A stretch of 64,000 nt of DNA from an uncultured Chloroflexota bacterium (GCA_902774215.1 CACYHU010000029.1:1-64000); one strand, 5' to 3'. Shown: positions 36,110 to 44,945, numbered from the stretch's first letter. Program-made: numbers and translations. Notes: generated by a model from the sequence alone, not told the origin.

Positions 36110-37270
36110 ATGGAACCGAAAGTTTCTCTTTATATTCATATCCCTTTCTGTAAAACACGCTGTTTTTACTGCGATTTTAATTCCTTTGCCGGTAAGGATC
36201 ATCTGATATCGGATTATGTTTCTGCTTTGTGCAATGAGATCACCCGGCAGGAACCTTACGAAAATGATGCTGTACACAGCGTCTATTTCGGCGGAGGTAC
36301 ACCTTCCCGGCTGGCGCCTTCAGAAACAGGCAGGGTGATGGCCGCTGTGCAGAATTGTTTTCGTCTGATGCCTGATGCGGAAATCACTTTCGAGATGAAT
36401 CCATGTGATGTGACCGCGGATTATGCGGCAGCACTGGCTGCTTCGGGCATCAACCGGGTAAGTCTGGGGATGCAGTCGGCTATTCCCGAAGAATTGAAAC
36501 GCATGAACAGACGTCATACACCGGAACAGACCGTTTTGGCTGTGGAAACGCTGCAGAATGCGGGGATTCAGAACATCAGCCTGGATTTGATCTATGGCTA
36601 TCCGGGACAGACTCTGGAAAACTGGCTGCTTTCTTTGCAGGCAGCTGCCGGTCTGGACGCAAAACATATTTCGCTTTATGCGCTGAGCGTGGAGGATGGC
36701 AGTGCCCTGCGGCGGCAGCTGGAGACGGGAAAGCTAACCCTGCCGGATGAAGAGCTGACTGTGGCCATGTATGATCTGGCTGCTGAATTTCTGGCTGAAA
36801 AGGGATTTCAGCATTATGAGATATCCAATTGGGCTTCAGAGGAAATATATGAAAGCCAGCATAACAAGCAATATTGGTTCGTAAATCCTTATTACGGTTT
36901 CGGTGCCGGTGCCCATGGTTGGATCGATCACAGGCGTATCCGGAATACCGGCGGAATAGAGGATTATATCCGGGAAGTGAATACATCTGATTTTGACAAA
37001 CGTTTTCCCGCCGCTGCGGAGATCACACCGCAAAGCCGCCGCGTGGAAATGCAGGACGTAATGATGCTGGGACTGCGTATGTTGCTTGAGGGGATCACAG
37101 AAGACCGCTTCCGCAGCCGCTTCGGGATCGGGATAGAGGACGTTTTCCGCCGCGAAATAAAGCATCTCGAACGTAAAGAACTGATACATCGCGGACAGGA
37201 CGGACGCTTTCTTCTCAACCCGGACAAAGTAATGGTGGCAAATCAGGCATTTATAGAGTTCGTGGATTAA
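36110..37270 (+). CDS. hemW: Radical SAM protein HemW (coproporphyrinogen oxidase-like)
   Basis: 386 residues. Radical SAM cluster motif CKTRCFYC (about residues 15-22) within YIHIPFCKTRCFYCDFNSFAG; SAM-site FGGGTPSRL; EMNPCDVT; NRVSLGMQSA; DLIYGYPGQT; HISLYALSVEDG; and a C-terminal HemN-like domain (MMLGLRMLLEGI). The HNKQYWFVNPYYGFGAGAHG block and lack of the HemN-specific N-terminus indicate HemW, a heme chaperone, rather than a true oxidase. Divergent from the LysM gene. Confidence 0.93.
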   Translation: MEPKVSLYIHIPFCKTRCFYCDFNSFAGKDHLISDYVSALCNEITRQEPYENDAVHSVYFGGGTPSRLAPSETGRVMAAVQNCFRLMPDAEITFEMNPCDVTADYAAALAASGINRVSLGMQSAIPEELKRMNRRHTPEQTVLAVETLQNAGIQNISLDLIYGYPGQTLENWLLSLQAAAGLDAKHISLYALSVEDGSALRRQLETGKLTLPDEELTVAMYDLAAEFLAEKGFQHYEISNWASEEIYESQHNKQYWFVNPYYGFGAGAHGWIDHRRIRNTGGIEDYIREVNTSDFDKRFPAAAEITPQSRRVEMQDVMMLGLRMLLEGITEDRFRSRFGIGIEDVFRREIKHLERKELIHRGQDGRFLLNPDKVMVANQAFIEFVD

Positions 37271-37477
37271 ATATATCAGCCATAAAATCCATATTTCATT
37301 TTTTCATAACCGGTTTCATGATATTATTAACTAAACCTGACACACAAAACCGGCTTTATCGAGAAATATAAGAACCTTACTCGTAAATAGATTAAAAATA
37401 ATTAGTCATTGAAGATTTACAGCAGCACAATACAGGGCTGGCACAAAAAGGAATAAGCCCTGAGAGGAGCGGAATTT

Positions 37478-38143
37478 ATGGAAATTGAAGTCATTACGAA
37501 AGAAAAACTTGCGGACTACAAGCATTTGATGCTGTCCTATATTTACGAAGAACTGGATACATACGATGATGATCTGGACTGCGAATATATCTGTCTGGCA
37601 GCCACAGTCCCCAACGAAGACGGCATCATTATTCCGGTTTCCGCTTTGATCTGTCTGATGGAACCCTTCGGCGATATAGCGGTGCTGAGTATATATACCA
37701 TGCCAGCCTACCGCCGGCAGGGTTATGCCTCGGAACTGCTGGATAAAGCCGTATTCATCGCACGCCGGCTGTTTGTTTTTCAGGAAGGAGAAGACGAAGA
37801 AGATATAAACCTGAAAGCCATCTATCGGCTCAGGCCCGAATTTCAGGAGGTCTTTGAAGCGTTTCTGAAGAAAAACCATTTCGTGGACTTCATTCTCCTC
37901 GACGAAAATGATGATCCGCAGGTCTGGGCAGCCATGGCTGAATATAATTTCTACCGGCTTCCGGAAGAAAAAGAGGATCCCGATAATCCTGGGATTCAGG
38001 ATGATAAAGCAATTCCTGATGATGAAGAAACTTCCGGTGATAAAGAGAATCCCGATAGTGCTGAGGTTCAGGATGATAAAGCAATTTCTGATGATGAAGA
38101 AGCTTCCGATGATAAAGAAAATCCCGGTGATAAAGAATCATAA
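37478..38143 (+). CDS. GNAT acetyltransferase with acidic tandem-repeat tail
   Basis: 221 residues. Residues 1-165 have a GNAT fold: IAVLSIYTMPAYRRQGYASELLDKAVF contains the acetyl-CoA loop (RRQGYA). From about residue 167 the tail is made of a 24-residue acidic unit repeated about 2.3 times (IQDDKAIPDDEETSGDKENP, then VQDDKAISDDEEASDDKENP). GAGAGGAG site before the ATG. Target unknown. The tail may be a recent repeat expansion. Confidence 0.85.
   Translation: MEIEVITKEKLADYKHLMLSYIYEELDTYDDDLDCEYICLAATVPNEDGIIIPVSALICLMEPFGDIAVLSIYTMPAYRRQGYASELLDKAVFIARRLFVFQEGEDEEDINLKAIYRLRPEFQEVFEAFLKKNHFVDFILLDENDDPQVWAAMAEYNFYRLPEEKEDPDNPGIQDDKAIPDDEETSGDKENPDSAEVQDDKAISDDEEASDDKENPGDKES
37977..38141 (+). 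repeat. 72-nt tandem repeat encoding the acidic tail
   Basis: Two nearly identical 72-nt units (marked by CAGGATGATAAAGCAATT at about 37998 and 38070, then GATGATGAAGAAG/A) plus a partial third. In frame, so copy-number change would alter tail length without frameshift. Confidence 0.85.
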
Positions 38144-38223
38144 AGATTTGTTTTTCGGGAATCTCTGATGAATGACAAATACAGTCAAAAAAAGAGACGA
38201 AGAAAAATCTGAAGAAAAAGAAT

Positions 38224-38258
38224 GTGCCGGGGGCGGCAGACGGCCGAGCCCCGGCAAA
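38224..38258. terminator. GC-rich hairpin between convergent genes
   Basis: GCCGGGG and CCCCGGC enclose GCGGCAGACGGCCGAG. It lies between the convergent GNAT gene and aro operon. There is no strong T-run, so termination is only possible, not certain. Confidence 0.45.
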
Positions 38259-38291
38259 AATTTAATTCCGGATAATAATGCCGGTTTGCGG

Positions 38292-38720
38292 CTATGCCCT
38301 TGACACCAGTAACTCCAGCGCCTCAATATAAGATCCGAAGCCTTTGCCCATAAATGTCGCGATGCACGCCTGACGGATATAGGAAACCTGACGGAATTCA
38401 TCGCGTGATTTCACGTCGGACATGTGTACTTCAACGGTCGGAATGCCGACCGCCTTCACCGCATCCAGGATCGCGACGGAAGTATGTGTATATGCAGCAG
38501 GGTTAATGATAATTCCGTCCGTATCGGGATAAGCCTGCTGGATAGCATCCACCAAATCGCCTTCGTGATTGGATTGCATGAAAGAGATCTCCACGCCCAG
38601 TTCATCAGCCTTTTTCTTTAAGGTTTCCACCAGGTCTTCATAAGTCTGTCTCCCGTAAATATCCGGCTCACGCAGCCCGAGCAGGTTCATATTCGGTCCA
38701 TTAATCACAAGTATTTTCAT
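38292..38720 (-). CDS. aroQ: 3-dehydroquinate dehydratase, type II
   Basis: 142 residues. Converts 3-dehydroquinate to 3-dehydroshikimate. Motifs: LVINGPNMNLLGLREPDIYG (with active-site Tyr), FMQSNHEGDLVDAI, INPAAYTHTSVAILDA, and VEVHMSDVKSRDEFRQVSYI. Its start overlaps the end of aroE-aroK by 20 nt. Last gene of the six-gene aro operon. Confidence 0.96.
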   Translation of the reverse strand: MKILVINGPNMNLLGLREPDIYGRQTYEDLVETLKKKADELGVEISFMQSNHEGDLVDAIQQAYPDTDGIIINPAAYTHTSVAILDAVKAVGIPTVEVHMSDVKSRDEFRQVSYIRQACIATFMGKGFGSYIEALELLVSRA

Positions 38721-39945
38721 TGAAATCCCTCCAAATCATTTCGACCGTGTCCTGAACAGATCCGTTGTTGTTGACCGGAACATCCCGGAAAGCTTCATAC
38801 AGCGGAGCCCGCTGCCGGTGAAGTTCAATCGCCGGTATCTTTTGGGAGATCGGACGTCCGTCGATTGGCAGCAGTGAAAGATCCCGCTCAAGCTGATAAA
38901 TACGCCCATTCTGATGAAGCGGAGCGTAATTCTCCTCTCTGGTGACAACACCTCCTCCGGTCACGATGATCTTTCCCGTCTCTTTTCCGGCTTTCCGCAC
39001 CATCTCCGTCTCAATTTTCCGAAATCCGGTTTCGCCGTCACTTTTAAATATCTCCGGAATGGAACAGCCGGCGCTTTTTACGATCTCTGCATCGATATCG
39101 ATCATTTCCCGCCCGATTTTTTCGGCCAGTGCTCTCCCGACTGTCGTCTTTCCGCTTCCCGGCATACCGATCAGGACAATGTTTGTCATTTTCCGGCGGA
39201 GCATAGCGGTAATGCGCTCGATTTCTCCCTCATCGATCCTGCGGTCAAAAAATTTTTCCTCAGCTGCCACTGCCTGTGCCACCAGCATCGGCAAACCGCC
39301 GCTGTGAGGGATCCCCGACCGCTCCGCCTGCATCAGCAGCGCGGTACGCGCGGGATTATAGACCACATCCAAAACCCCTTTCAGCCCGGCAAAGATGCCC
39401 AAATCTGTCAGACACTCACCGTTATGGGGATACATCCCGACCGGAGTCGTATTGATCAGCACATCCGCATTCCGGTGATTGGAAAGATTATCATAGTTAT
39501 CCTTCCCGGAACGGGAAATGACCACAATCTCACGGGCGCCTTCCGCTTTAGCAACCGCCCGCGCAGTGAGAGATGTTCCTCCGGAACCGAGAATGACGAC
39601 CTTCGCGTCCCGGAAGCTGATCCCGGAACGTTTAGCGATATAAGACAAACCTGCAGCGTCGGTATTATATCCTCTCAGATTACCTTCTGCGTCAGGTACC
39701 AGAGTGTTGACACTGCCGATCGCTTCAGCGTAAGGATCGATCGAAGCACACAGGGAAATTACTGCCTTTTTATAGGGGATGGTCACATTCAACCCGCCGA
39801 TGGGATTATTTGTCAAAAATGATTCCAGTTCATCCGGTCTCAGCTCATATAACCGGTACGCTTCACATCCCAGCGCATGATGAATAGGGACCGACCAGCT
39901 GTGCTTAAGCGTTTCCCCGATCAGGCCATATATTTTCTCACTCAT
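38701..39945 (-). CDS. aroE-aroK: Fused shikimate dehydrogenase-shikimate kinase
   Basis: 414 residues. Residues 1-250 are AroE (HSWSVPIHHA, GLNVTIPYKKAV with catalytic Lys, GYNTDAAGL, VILGSGGTSLTARA, INTTPVGMYP). Residues 253-414 are AroK (VLIGMPGSGKTTVGRALA Walker A, DIDAEIVKSAG, GETGFRKIETEM, VTGGGVV, DGRPIS). The linker is minimal and an internal Met253 marks the old kinase start. The fusion carries out two successive steps to shikimate-3-phosphate. The ATG at 39945 overlaps the aroC stop (ATGA), so the two are coupled. Confidence 0.94.
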   Translation of the reverse strand: MSEKIYGLIGETLKHSWSVPIHHALGCEAYRLYELRPDELESFLTNNPIGGLNVTIPYKKAVISLCASIDPYAEAIGSVNTLVPDAEGNLRGYNTDAAGLSYIAKRSGISFRDAKVVILGSGGTSLTARAVAKAEGAREIVVISRSGKDNYDNLSNHRNADVLINTTPVGMYPHNGECLTDLGIFAGLKGVLDVVYNPARTALLMQAERSGIPHSGGLPMLVAQAVAAEEKFFDRRIDEGEIERITAMLRRKMTNIVLIGMPGSGKTTVGRALAEKIGREMIDIDAEIVKSAGCSIPEIFKSDGETGFRKIETEMVRKAGKETGKIIVTGGGVVTREENYAPLHQNGRIYQLERDLSLLPIDGRPISQKIPAIELHRQRAPLYEAFRDVPVNNNGSVQDTVEMIWRDFNENTCD

Positions 39946-41024
39946 GCCTGACCTCCGATCAAAAGATCCAGCAATACCAGTGCCGTAACAGCCTCGATGA
40001 CCGGGACTGCCCGGATAGCGATGCATGGATCATGACGGCCGTGGATCTCTATTTCAGTTTCTTTCATTTGAGAAAGCGAGATGGTTTTTTGAGCTTTCGC
40101 GATAGAGGCTGTAGGCTTCATCGCCACCTGTACGATCAGCGGCATTCCGTTCGTGATTCCGCCCTGTATGCCTCCGGAATTATTGGTTTCCGTTCGGACC
40201 ACACCGTCTTCAATAATGAATGGGTCATTATGGGCTGAACCGCTCATGGAAACACAGTCAAAACCGGAACCGAACGAGACGCCTTTAACGCCCGGAATTC
40301 CGAATAAAGTAGCGGAAAGCATGCTTTCTACACCTTCAAACATCGGGGCCCCCAGCCCGGCAGGCAGACCGACTGCCGTACATTCCACAGCGCCGCCGAC
40401 AGAATCTCCCTCACCGGCTGCCTGCTGAATTATCTGCTGCATCATGATCCCCTTTTCCCCGTCAATAACGGGGAACATCATCGCATTCAGCATATCCAGC
40501 AGTTCTTCATCAGGCTGAACGGGAAACCGCACATCCTCTACACCGCCGATATTGGATAAATGAGCCCCGATCCGGATACCCTTTCGCGCCAGTATCTGGA
40601 TCGCGATATTGCCGGCAGCACAGAGAGGAGCAGTGAGCCGTCCCGAAAAATGTCCGCCGCCGCGCATATCCGCTGCGCCATGCCATTTCACTGCGGCAGT
40701 ATAATCCGCGTGAGAAGGGCGGGGTGTGTCATCAAACCCCCTGTAATCTCCGGACCGCTGATTGGTGTTGCGGATGACAGCCGCAAAAGGCGAGCCTGTC
40801 AGTACATTATCACGGATCCCGCTGATAAATTCCGGCAAATCAGCTTCTTTCCGGGAAGTGGTCAGTCTGCTGTTTCCGGGAGCTCTTCGTGACATAAAAA
40901 AAAGAAGTCTGTCCATATCAACAGTCTCACCCGCCGGGAAACCGTTTACCACGACGCCGATTCCCGGACCGTGAGATTCACCAAACACACTGACCCGCAG
41001 ATTTTTCCCGAATTCAGAGGACAT
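39942..41024 (-). CDS. aroC: Chorismate synthase
   Basis: 360 residues. Turns 5-enolpyruvylshikimate-3-phosphate into chorismate using reduced FMN. Motifs: VFGESHGPGIGVVVNGFPAG, SRRAPGNSRLTTSRKEAD, RPSHADYTAAVKW, DMRGGGHFSGRLTA, SGSAHNDPF and TNNSGGIQGGITNGMPL. Overlaps aroA by 11 nt. Confidence 0.97.
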   Translation of the reverse strand: MSSEFGKNLRVSVFGESHGPGIGVVVNGFPAGETVDMDRLLFFMSRRAPGNSRLTTSRKEADLPEFISGIRDNVLTGSPFAAVIRNTNQRSGDYRGFDDTPRPSHADYTAAVKWHGAADMRGGGHFSGRLTAPLCAAGNIAIQILARKGIRIGAHLSNIGGVEDVRFPVQPDEELLDMLNAMMFPVIDGEKGIMMQQIIQQAAGEGDSVGGAVECTAVGLPAGLGAPMFEGVESMLSATLFGIPGVKGVSFGSGFDCVSMSGSAHNDPFIIEDGVVRTETNNSGGIQGGITNGMPLIVQVAMKPTASIAKAQKTISLSQMKETEIEIHGRHDPCIAIRAVPVIEAVTALVLLDLLIGGQA

Positions 41025-42306
41025 GGCAGTCTCCTTTCACAGAAGCAAAATCCTCAAAGAAAGTGGGATAGGATTTATTCACCGCCTCCGCGCCGTGAAT
41101 AATGACCGGTTCCTCACAGATAGAAGAAGCAACAGCCCCTGCCATCACGATACGGTGATCATTCATGGCATCCACCGTACCGCCGCGCAGGGCTCCCACG
41201 CCATGAACGATGAGCTTGTCTTCCTCTGTCTCGACACTGCCGCCAAGTGCGCGGATCATTGCCGCGGTGGATGTGATACGGTCGCTTTCCTTGAGACGAA
41301 GCCGTGCAGCATTGGTAAATACCGTCTCCCCTACCGCTATACAGCCGACGATTGCTAAATAGGGCAGCAGATCCGGCGTCTCATCAATATCGATGACCGT
41401 ACCCTGCAGGATCCCGGCCGCGGTCCGCAGTCCTTCCTTTGATGCGGAAATGCCTGCACCGAATTGTTCCAGAAAACGCAGGATATTGCGGTCCCCCTGG
41501 CAGGAATCCGGAAGCAGGGCTTTGCAGCGGATGTCATTGCCTTCCCGCAGCATTGAAGCAGTCAGGAAAGCAGCTGTATTGGACCAGTCACCGCCTGCGG
41601 GGATATGTTCGGGACTCTTATATGACGTATGTTCCGCAAGCTGCCATACACCATCCTTCTGCAGCACATCGACGCCAAAAGAAGACATCACCTGTGTGGT
41701 GATATCAATATAACCTGAAGAAACCAGCGGTGTTGTCAGCCGGATGGAGGTCTTTTCTTCCAACAGCGGCAGCATCAGCAGCAGACCGGTCAGGTATTGT
41801 GAACTGATGTTCCCGGGAATTTCATAAACACCGCCATTGGGACGCCCGGAAATGGAAAATGGAAGCGTCTCCCCGGAAAATTCAACGCCATGGGCTTTCA
41901 GCGCATCCGAAAGTCCCGCTATCGGCCGCTCCGGCAGCCTTCCGCCGCCTGAAAAAGAAGCCTTTCCGCAGACAGCTGCTGCGATCGGCAGCATAAAACG
42001 GAAAGTTGATCCGCTTTCCATGCAATCCAGCACAGGCTCAGCGGCGGCAGATCCCTTCAAAACGGGAATGACCCGGATCATACCGGACTTCATCTCACAT
42101 TTTGCTCCGATAGCATCAAGACAGGCAATCGTTGCCTGTATATCCTTCGGAAGCAAATGTTTTCCGTCATAAGCAGAACCGGATACCTGTATGTCTGTCG
42201 GACGGTCCGCAAACGCAGCACAGATCAGCATACGGTGCAATTCAGATTTGGATGAGATCGCTTCAAGCGTTCCGGTCAGGGGTCTCGGATTGATTTGTAT
42301 GTCCAT
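41014..42306 (-). CDS. aroA: EPSP synthase (3-phosphoshikimate 1-carboxyvinyltransferase)
   Basis: 430 residues. Joins shikimate-3-phosphate and PEP. Recognised by ISSKSELHRMLICAA (Lys/Ser/Arg), CMESGSTFRFMLPIAA, the GGGRLPERPIAGL block, SSQYLTGLLLMLPLL, GGDWSNTAAFL, RLRLKESDRITSTAAMI, and MNDHRIVMAGAVAS. Short class II-like divergence from the E. coli form. ATG at 42306 with GGAG 8 nt upstream and 4 nt after aroB. Confidence 0.95.
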   Translation of the reverse strand: MDIQINPRPLTGTLEAISSKSELHRMLICAAFADRPTDIQVSGSAYDGKHLLPKDIQATIACLDAIGAKCEMKSGMIRVIPVLKGSAAAEPVLDCMESGSTFRFMLPIAAAVCGKASFSGGGRLPERPIAGLSDALKAHGVEFSGETLPFSISGRPNGGVYEIPGNISSQYLTGLLLMLPLLEEKTSIRLTTPLVSSGYIDITTQVMSSFGVDVLQKDGVWQLAEHTSYKSPEHIPAGGDWSNTAAFLTASMLREGNDIRCKALLPDSCQGDRNILRFLEQFGAGISASKEGLRTAAGILQGTVIDIDETPDLLPYLAIVGCIAVGETVFTNAARLRLKESDRITSTAAMIRALGGSVETEEDKLIVHGVGALRGGTVDAMNDHRIVMAGAVASSICEEPVIIHGAEAVNKSYPTFFEDFASVKGDCHVL

Positions 42307-42310
42307 AAAT

Positions 42311-43375
42311 TTATCTCCAGCCTGCGGTGAAAACTTCAAGTAACTGTTCCCGGGTCACTTCACGCATAACACAATGGCCAATTGCCTCAGGCATGATGAT
42401 AGTGATCAGTTTTCCGGAGCGTTTTTTATCCGTAAGCGCGGCTTCAAGCAATTCCTCCGGTTCAAAATCCGTAGTAACAGGAAGCCGGTAATCCTTGAGC
42501 AGTGATTCTATATCCTCACTCAGCGGTTCGGTGCTCCAGGAAAGCGCGTCTGCCGCCCGCGCCATCATAGCTGTTCCAATGGCGACCGCACTGCCATGTG
42601 AAATGGAATAATTACTGCATTTTTCAATGGCATGTCCGGCAGTATGGCCGAGATTCAGAAGCTTGCGTTCACCCTGTTCTTTTTCATCCCGCTCCACAAC
42701 ACCGCCCTTGTAAGCGATGCAGCGGGCGATGATCTGGGAAAGGCGCCCGTCCTCAGGGCCTTCCTGTAAAAGCTCGTATAATTCCTTGCCATCCAGAATA
42801 CCGGTCTTGATCGCTTCAGCACAGCCATCCGCGAACACTTCGGGCGTAAGCGTCTCAAGTGTATCGGTGTCACAAAGCACCAGCGAAGGCTGGTGGAAAA
42901 CACCGGCAAGGTTTTTTCCCTGAGGCAGATCGACCGCACATTTGCCACCGACAGAAGAATCAACCATGGAAAGAACTGTTGTCGGGATCTGGACAAAGGG
43001 GATCCCCCGCATGTAGCATCCCGCCGCGAATCCCGAGATGTCACCACAGACACCCCCGCCGAGGGCGATGACAAAATCCTTTCGTGTGAGATGAGCATCG
43101 GCAAGCGCGTTCATTATCCTGCCAAAGGTTTCCAGTGTTTTTCGTTCCTCTCCGGCCGGGAAAATAAAACTGCTGACCGTCAGTCCTGCCGCCTCACAGG
43201 ATGATATGACCTTATCCAGATAAAGCGGAGCGACATTCGTCTCAGAAATGATCATGCAGCTCCGCTGCGGAAAAAACTCACTGATGAACCGTCCGCTGTT
43301 TTCCAGCAAACCGCTGCCGATATATACATCATAACCATCACCGGCGCTGATGCGTAAGTGCTGTCCGATCTTCAT
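42311..43375 (-). CDS. aroB: 3-dehydroquinate synthase
   Basis: 354 residues. Cyclises DAHP with NAD and a divalent metal. Motifs: ALGGGVCGDISGFAAGCYMRGIPFVQIPTTVLSMVDSSVGGK, GKNLAGVFHQPSLVLCDT, EAIKTGIL, LLNLGHTAGHAIE and SHGSAVAIG, which include the metal-binding Glu and two His. 110 nt after aroF, the widest gap in the operon. Confidence 0.97.
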   Translation of the reverse strand: MKIGQHLRISAGDGYDVYIGSGLLENSGRFISEFFPQRSCMIISETNVAPLYLDKVISSCEAAGLTVSSFIFPAGEERKTLETFGRIMNALADAHLTRKDFVIALGGGVCGDISGFAAGCYMRGIPFVQIPTTVLSMVDSSVGGKCAVDLPQGKNLAGVFHQPSLVLCDTDTLETLTPEVFADGCAEAIKTGILDGKELYELLQEGPEDGRLSQIIARCIAYKGGVVERDEKEQGERKLLNLGHTAGHAIEKCSNYSISHGSAVAIGTAMMARAADALSWSTEPLSEDIESLLKDYRLPVTTDFEPEELLEAALTDKKRSGKLITIIMPEAIGHCVMREVTREQLLEVFTAGWR

Positions 43376-43485
43376 AATCTTTTACTCTCAAATTATTAGC
43401 TGTCAGTGATCGGCGGCCCGGTTTCACCGGACTGTTCCGCCGATACTTCATTTTACCTTCTGCTTTATGCCTTTTTTCCGATTTA

Positions 43486-44511
43486 TTATTCCCATTCGCG
43501 GATCGGTTGTGTTTGTACGAATTGATGCATCGTCATCAGCATACCGGCCAGTTTATCAAATTTATCCGGGCGCAGTGACTGTCCGCCGTCACTCCAGGCA
43601 TGCTGGGGATCCTGATGTACTTCAATTTCCAATCCGTCAGCACCTGAAGCCACCGCCGCCAGAGCCATGGGCGGAACAAGGAAGTACCTGCCTGTAGCAT
43701 GAGACGGATCAATGATGATCGGCAGATGGGTCAGCTTGCGCAGCACAGGGACACAGGTCAGGTCCAGTGTATTGCGGGTATAGGTTTCAAAAGTGCGGAT
43801 GCCGCGTTCGCAGAGAATAACATTGTGATTTCCCTGGGACATGATATATTCCGCGCTCATCAGCAGCTCTTCATAGGTGGCAGACATCCCGCGTTTGAGG
43901 AGGATCGGCTTGTCCAGCCTTCCGACCGCTTTGAGCAGGTCAAAATTCTGCATATTGCGCGCACCGATCTGGATAACATCAACGTCCTTGAAAAGCGGGA
44001 TCTGGCTGATTTCCATCAGTTCCGTGACGATGGGCAGACCGGTCTCCTGTTTTGCTGTCACCAGATATTGGATCCCGACTTCACCGAGTCCCTGGAAGGA
44101 ATAAGGGGAAGTCCGGGGTTTGAATGCGCCGCCGCGAAGCATGGTGGCACCGCTGGCTTTGACGGCTTTCGCGATACCCACAAGCTGTTCTTCTGATTCA
44201 ACCGAGCAGGGACCGGCCATGATCGTCAGCGTCCCGCCGCCGATCTGTGTGTTTCCGACCGGAATAACGGTATCCTCCGGATGGAATTTACGGTTTGCGT
44301 CTTTATATGGTTCAACAATTCGCTTTACATCCTCAACAATATCCAGCGCGGCAATAAGTCCGATGTCCAGCGAGGCGGTATCACCGACAAGTCCGAAGAC
44401 CGTTTCATTGACACCGATGGATTTATGTACAGATATTCCTTTGCCTTCCAGCCAGGAAATAAACCCCTGAACCTGCTCGGGATTGGGATTCTTTTTCAAT
44501 ATAACGATCAT
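43486..44511 (-). CDS. aroF: DAHP synthase with N-terminal ferredoxin-like regulatory domain
   Basis: 341 residues. First committed step of aromatic biosynthesis: PEP + erythrose-4-phosphate. Residues 1-70 form a ferredoxin-like domain ([25 protein letters not shown]), which in Thermotoga-type enzymes mediates Tyr/Phe feedback inhibition. The barrel shows [50 protein letters not shown] and the metal-site [20 protein letters not shown] site before the ATG. Expression is probably controlled by the upstream attenuator. Confidence 0.96.
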   Translation of the reverse strand: MIVILKKNPNPEQVQGFISWLEGKGISVHKSIGVNETVFGLVGDTASLDIGLIAALDIVEDVKRIVEPYKDANRKFHPEDTVIPVGNTQIGGGTLTIMAGPCSVESEEQLVGIAKAVKASGATMLRGGAFKPRTSPYSFQGLGEVGIQYLVTAKQETGLPIVTELMEISQIPLFKDVDVIQIGARNMQNFDLLKAVGRLDKPILLKRGMSATYEELLMSAEYIMSQGNHNVILCERGIRTFETYTRNTLDLTCVPVLRKLTHLPIIIDPSHATGRYFLVPPMALAAVASGADGLEIEVHQDPQHAWSDGGQSLRPDKFDKLAGMLMTMHQFVQTQPIREWE

Positions 44512-44526
44512 AAGGCCTGTCTCCTA

Positions 44527-44557
44527 TAAAAAAGGCCTGCAGTTCCGGCTGCAGGTC
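44527..44557 (-). terminator. Attenuator terminator before aroF
   Basis: On the minus strand CCTGCAG-CCGGAA-CTGCAGG (44545-44555 region with partner 44535-44541) is followed by CCTTTTTTATA. It lies only 16 nt before the aroF ATG and therefore cannot be the end of another gene; it is a leader terminator. Confidence 0.9.
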
Positions 44558-44609
44558 TTTCTCCTTTGTGAATTGATCTCTTCCGAGGCATCCTTTACAG
44601 CCAAACCTT

Positions 44610-44678
44610 TCAATGCTCTGTATAAAAATATCCAAAGCTGAAATAATAAGACCGGGCGGTAAAGGTATTTCGATACAT
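44610..44678 (-). CDS. aroL-leader: Phe/Tyr-rich leader peptide of the aro operon
   Basis: A 22-codon frame with an AGAGGA site 9 nt before its ATG. Five Tyr and four Phe fall among 22 residues, concentrated in SYYFSFGYFY (codons 10-19); there is no Trp. The stop is 98 nt before aroF. Ribosome stalling for lack of charged tRNA-Tyr or tRNA-Phe would disturb the segment 1:2 pairing and favour the antiterminator. Too short for standard gene finders. The symbol is descriptive only. Confidence 0.88.
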   Translation of the reverse strand: MYRNTFTARSYYFSFGYFYTEH

Positions 44679-44868
44679 TCTTTCGAGTCCTCTTGTTCAG
44701 ATGTCTATAGCTTACCACTTTTTGCTGAAAAATCAAAGAAATCAGAAGTTTTTCCCACGATTTTATGACAAGAAGCTGTCCTGCGCCGCCGGTTACTGAA
44801 CATCTGCAGAATTTCGTACAAATATGATACAATAACCGTACTAAATTTTGGGGAATATGTCTATAACC

Positions 44869-44945
44869 GCTGCGTAAGCCGGCTATATCCCGTCTGCGGA
44901 CTCTGCATCCGCAGAGCCGGGTGACCCCGTTGTGAGCTTAAGCCG
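44869..44945 (+). ncRNA. Structured leader of unknown type
   Basis: CCGGCT (44879-44884) pairs with AGCCGG (about 44916-44921), enclosing a perfect CTGCGGA-CTCTGCA-TCCGCAG hairpin. Outer CTGCGTAAGCC and GCTTAAGCC words flank it. It lies just before a two-gene membrane operon. It does not match a riboswitch class I know. Confidence 0.4.

Larger units (their letters stand above)
44527..44740 (-). promoter_or_regulatory. Transcription-attenuation leader of the aro operon
   Basis: The leader encodes a Phe/Tyr-rich peptide (44610-44678) and four pairable segments. Segment 1, CCTTTACCGCC (44655-44665), is inside the leader peptide. Segment 2, GGCTGTAAAGG (44592-44602), pairs with segment 1 at 10 of 11 positions. 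Segment 3, CCTGCAGCC (44547-44555), can pair with segment 2 as an antiterminator. Segment 4, CTGCAGG, pairs with segment 3 as the terminator. This is the logic of trp/phe attenuators. A possible promoter lies at 44649-44736 upstream (TTGATT, 16 nt, TAAGCT near 44649-44676 is not usable; the pair at about 44709-44714 and 44731-44736 is). Confidence 0.85.

Noticed and set aside
38914-39822. 302-residue plus-strand frame opposite aroE-aroK
   Set aside because: Antisense to well-supported shikimate genes; no independent evidence.
44527-44557. Reading the pre-aroF hairpin as the end of an upstream gene
   Set aside because: No minus-strand gene other than the leader peptide lies upstream; the plus-strand membrane operon starts beyond it.
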